From Comamonadaceae bacterium (GTDB lineage Bacteria; Pseudomonadota; Gammaproteobacteria; Burkholderiales; Burkholderiaceae_C): a stretch of 9,120 bases of DNA. A model generated the notes under the pieces. The model was not told the DNA's origin, made no database searches, and saw only the letters and a program-made list of their open reading frames with translations. The stretch is from contig CANJNX010000016.1 in NCBI GenBank assembly GCA_947475495.1, forward strand, positions 1-9,120. The letters run 5' to 3'. Made by a program: the position numbers and the translations under genes. This document shows, piece after piece, positions 7,334-9,120 of the stretch (the stretch's first letter is position 1; the number at the start of each line of letters is the position of its first letter).

Positions 7334-8022
7334 TAACGGTCTCCGCCGGCTGATTTTTTCGTACCATCGGCTGCAGAGTCATCAGGCTCAACACCCAAAG
7401 CGTTCAATTTAACCCGGACCAAGCGGCGGTATTCCGAACGCTCTTCTAAGGCGTTAAAGGCTTGAAGGTAAGCCGCTTTGGCTTGCGCTTTTTTGCCTTC
7501 AAGCAGCCAGATATCTCCCTTGCGGTCATCGACCAAGGCTTGAAAGGCGGGTGATTTGACGTCGTCTAGTACTTTGATCGCATCATCAAAGGACTTGGCC
7601 TCCATATGAATGCTGGCAAGCCGCAAGCGCGCAACAGACGCATAACCGTCATCGGATGCATTTTGGGCAGTCCATTGCAAAGCGGCTTTGGCAATATCGG
7701 GCTTTTGGGTGTCAGCAGCCATTTTTGCCAATTGCAAAGCGGCCTGGTGGGTGTAAGTTGAAGAGGGGAAACGTTCTTTCATGTCGTTGAAAGTCCGCTC
7801 GACTTTGCTGAGATCTGCGCTTTGAAGCGATTTTTCCATCTCGTCAAACATCACTGCGGATTGCGCAGCCTGGTTTTTTCTCCAGTACGCATAGCCATTC
7901 CAAGCAGCCAATGAACCCAAAACCGCGATCAAAACCCAGGTGATCAGGTTCCCGTAGCGGCTCCAAAAATGCTTGAGTTCATCGAGTTGTTCTTGTTCTT
8001 CGAGATCGAGTTGGTTTGCCAT
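7333..8022 (-). CDS. yfgM: YfgM-like TPR membrane protein (ancillary SecYEG translocon subunit)
   Basis: YfgM is a single-pass inner-membrane protein with a periplasmic TPR-like domain. In E. coli it associates with the SecYEG translocon and the chaperone PpiD. The 229 residues show a cytoplasmic acidic N-terminus with LDLEEQEQLDELKHFW (5-20), one membrane segment (about 25-47, ending WNGYAYWRKNQ), and an alpha-helical repeat domain of TPR type (about 55-210) with Ala-rich helices such as ASVARLRLASIHMEAKSFDDAIKVL and GDIWLLEGKKAQAKAAYLQAF in overlapping view. The tail is polar (DDSAADGTKKSAGGDR, 214-229). The start lies 13 bases after hisS, with only a weak SD (ACGGAAA region). It shares one base with bamB. 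The family (TPR_21/DUF2133) is clear from layout and position; the translocon role is transferred from E. coli. Confidence 0.93.
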   Translation of the reverse strand: MANQLDLEEQEQLDELKHFWSRYGNLITWVLIAVLGSLAAWNGYAYWRKNQAAQSAVMFDEMEKSLQSADLSKVERTFNDMKERFPSSTYTHQAALQLAKMAADTQKPDIAKAALQWTAQNASDDGYASVARLRLASIHMEAKSFDDAIKVLDDVKSPAFQALVDDRKGDIWLLEGKKAQAKAAYLQAFNALEERSEYRRLVRVKLNALGVEPDDSAADGTKKSAGGDR

Positions 8023-8035
8023 AGCGATATTTCCG

Positions 8036-9120
8036 TTAAGCCTTCGATTGTAGGCGCTTGGCCCATTGCGGCAATTGACTTAAGGGCTCAAGTTGCTGGA
8101 CTTGGCTTGCGTCACGCAGGGATTTGATGGTGACACACCCCTGGGCGAGTTCATCGACTCCAAAAACCAAGGCATACCGTGCGCCTGAGGCATCGGCTTT
8201 TTTGAATTGGGATTTGATACTGGCCATGGCACCCTCGGCACTGGCATGCATTTGAATCGAAACCCCCAAGCTCCGTAAGGTTTGAAGGCACGCGCTCACG
8301 CGCGGTAAATCCGAAACCTCCGACACAACCGCATACGCATCCAAGGGTTCAATGGCAAGTGCGCCTTCTTGCTCCTTGAGTAGTTCCAAAACCCGCTCTA
8401 CCCCCATAGCCCACCCGACAGCGGGAGCGGACTTGCCTCCGATTTGCTCAATCAAGTAATCGTAACGGCCGCCCGCGCAAATCGTACCTTGGGACCCCAA
8501 CTGGGTCGTCACAAATTCAAAAACAGTCAGGTTGTAATAATCCATGCCCCGAACGAGACGGGGGTTGAGTACATAGGGAACGTGGTTGGCATCCAAAATC
8601 GCCATGACAGAGGCAAGATGGGCTTTGGATTTCTCACCCAAAAAATCGAGCAACTGGGGTGCAGACTCGATCACTGCTTGCATCTGCGGATGTTTACTGT
8701 CTAACAAACGCAAGGGGTTCAAGTGCAGTCGGCGTTGGGCTTCTGCATCAAGCGCGCTGGCGTTGGATTCAAAATGTTGAATCAAGGCGGCCCGGTGCAG
8801 GTTGCGCTCCTCGGGCTGGCCCAGACTATTGAGTTGTAAAACAACGTCCTTGATGCCTAATTCTTTCCATAAGGCGTCCGCCATCAAAATCAACTCGGCA
8901 TCAAGCTCAGGGCCTGAGAACCCCAAGGCTTCCGCACCGATTTGATGAAACTGGCGGTACCGTCCCCGCTGCGGGCGCTCATGCCGAAACATGGGGCCAA
9001 AGTAATACAAGCGCTTGGGGCCGTTGTAAAGCATGGAGTGCTCTACGACTGCTCGAACCACGCCCGCTGTATTTTCAGGACGCAGTGTCAAAGCTTCGCC
9101 ATTGAGTCGGTCGTCAAAAG
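8036..9120 (-). CDS. hisS: Histidyl-tRNA synthetase HisS (N-terminus beyond the right edge)
   Basis: HisS charges tRNA-His with histidine in the cytoplasm. The frame is open to the right edge, giving 360 visible residues; the usual length is about 425-430, so some 65-70 N-terminal residues including class II motif 1 are outside. Visible signatures are [17 protein letters not shown] (the edge up to about 9062), motif 2 [16 protein letters not shown] (8942-8989), the histidine-specific loops RGMDYY (8534-8551) and GGRYDYL (about 8453-8473), and motif 3 [10 protein letters not shown] (8393-8422). The C-terminal roughly 100 residues form the anticodon-binding domain. All catalytic residues expected in these blocks are present, including the motif 2 and motif 3 arginines. 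An internal TTG at 9089-9091 is not a start, because the preceding codons continue the conserved sequence. yfgM begins 13 bases after the stop. This is the active paralogue of HisZ at the other end of the window. Confidence 0.98.
   Translation of the reverse strand, partial: FDDRLNGEALTLRPENTAGVVRAVVEHSMLYNGPKRLYYFGPMFRHERPQRGRYRQFHQIGAEALGFSGPELDAELILMADALWKELGIKDVVLQLNSLGQPEERNLHRAALIQHFESNASALDAEAQRRLHLNPLRLLDSKHPQMQAVIESAPQLLDFLGEKSKAHLASVMAILDANHVPYVLNPRLVRGMDYYNLTVFEFVTTQLGSQGTICAGGRYDYLIEQIGGKSAPAVGWAMGVERVLELLKEQEGALAIEPLDAYAVVSEVSDLPRVSACLQTLRSLGVSIQMHASAEGAMASIKSQFKKADASGARYALVFGVDELAQGCVTIKSLRDASQVQQLEPLSQLPQWAKRLQSKA

Noticed and set aside
9089..9091. TTG as the start of HisS
   Set aside because: Upstream codons to the window edge read FDDRLNGEA, which continues the conserved HisS sequence; the gene is simply cut by the window.
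1..9120. A new defence, mobile or biosynthetic system
   Set aside because: Every gene belongs to a well-known conserved family in a familiar betaproteobacterial order. Intergenic gaps are at most 93 bases, and I saw no repeats arrays, integrase, transposase or composition shift.

Overview
The window looks like a chromosomal housekeeping locus of a betaproteobacterium, most likely order Burkholderiales and probably family Comamonadaceae. Two things point there: the gene order hisS - yfgM - bamB - der - hfq - hflX - hflK - hflC - hisZ, and the wording of the proteins (HisZ beginning [20 protein letters not shown], Hfq with [12 protein letters not shown]). Base composition is roughly balanced and looks uniform from gene to gene. 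There is no sign of a mobile element, CRISPR array, tRNA, rRNA or prophage.

All nine genes lie on the minus strand, so transcription runs from high to low coordinates. At the right edge, hisS enters without its N-terminus (8036-9120). It is followed closely by yfgM (7333-8022), bamB (6197-7333, sharing one base with yfgM in a TAATG junction) and der (4845-6179). After an 85-base gap come hfq (4505-4759, GTG start), hflX (3292-4464, TTG start), hflK (1929-3254) and hflC (1017-1919). After a 93-base gap, hisZ (1-923) runs off the left edge. No intergenic stretch exceeds 93 bases.

Functionally the right half joins translation (HisS), inner-membrane/periplasmic chaperoning (YfgM), outer-membrane protein assembly (BamB) and 50S subunit maturation (Der). 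The left half joins the sRNA chaperone Hfq, the ribosome-splitting GTPase HflX and the HflK-HflC complex that modulates the FtsH protease. HisZ, the non-catalytic paralogue of HisS, regulates the first step of histidine biosynthesis together with a short-form HisG encoded elsewhere. HisS and its degenerate paralogue HisZ therefore bracket the cluster.

I found no new system. The points worth a second look are in the control sequences. hflX has a TTG start with no Shine-Dalgarno (SD) sequence, sits just after a GC-rich hairpin, and carries in codons 2-4 an exact copy of the 9-base anti-SD tail of 16S rRNA. hisZ has no SD and lies behind a 9-bp perfect hairpin, in the spot where many relatives carry a small DUF2065 gene. 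The first G domain of Der has NKAE where NKxD is usual.
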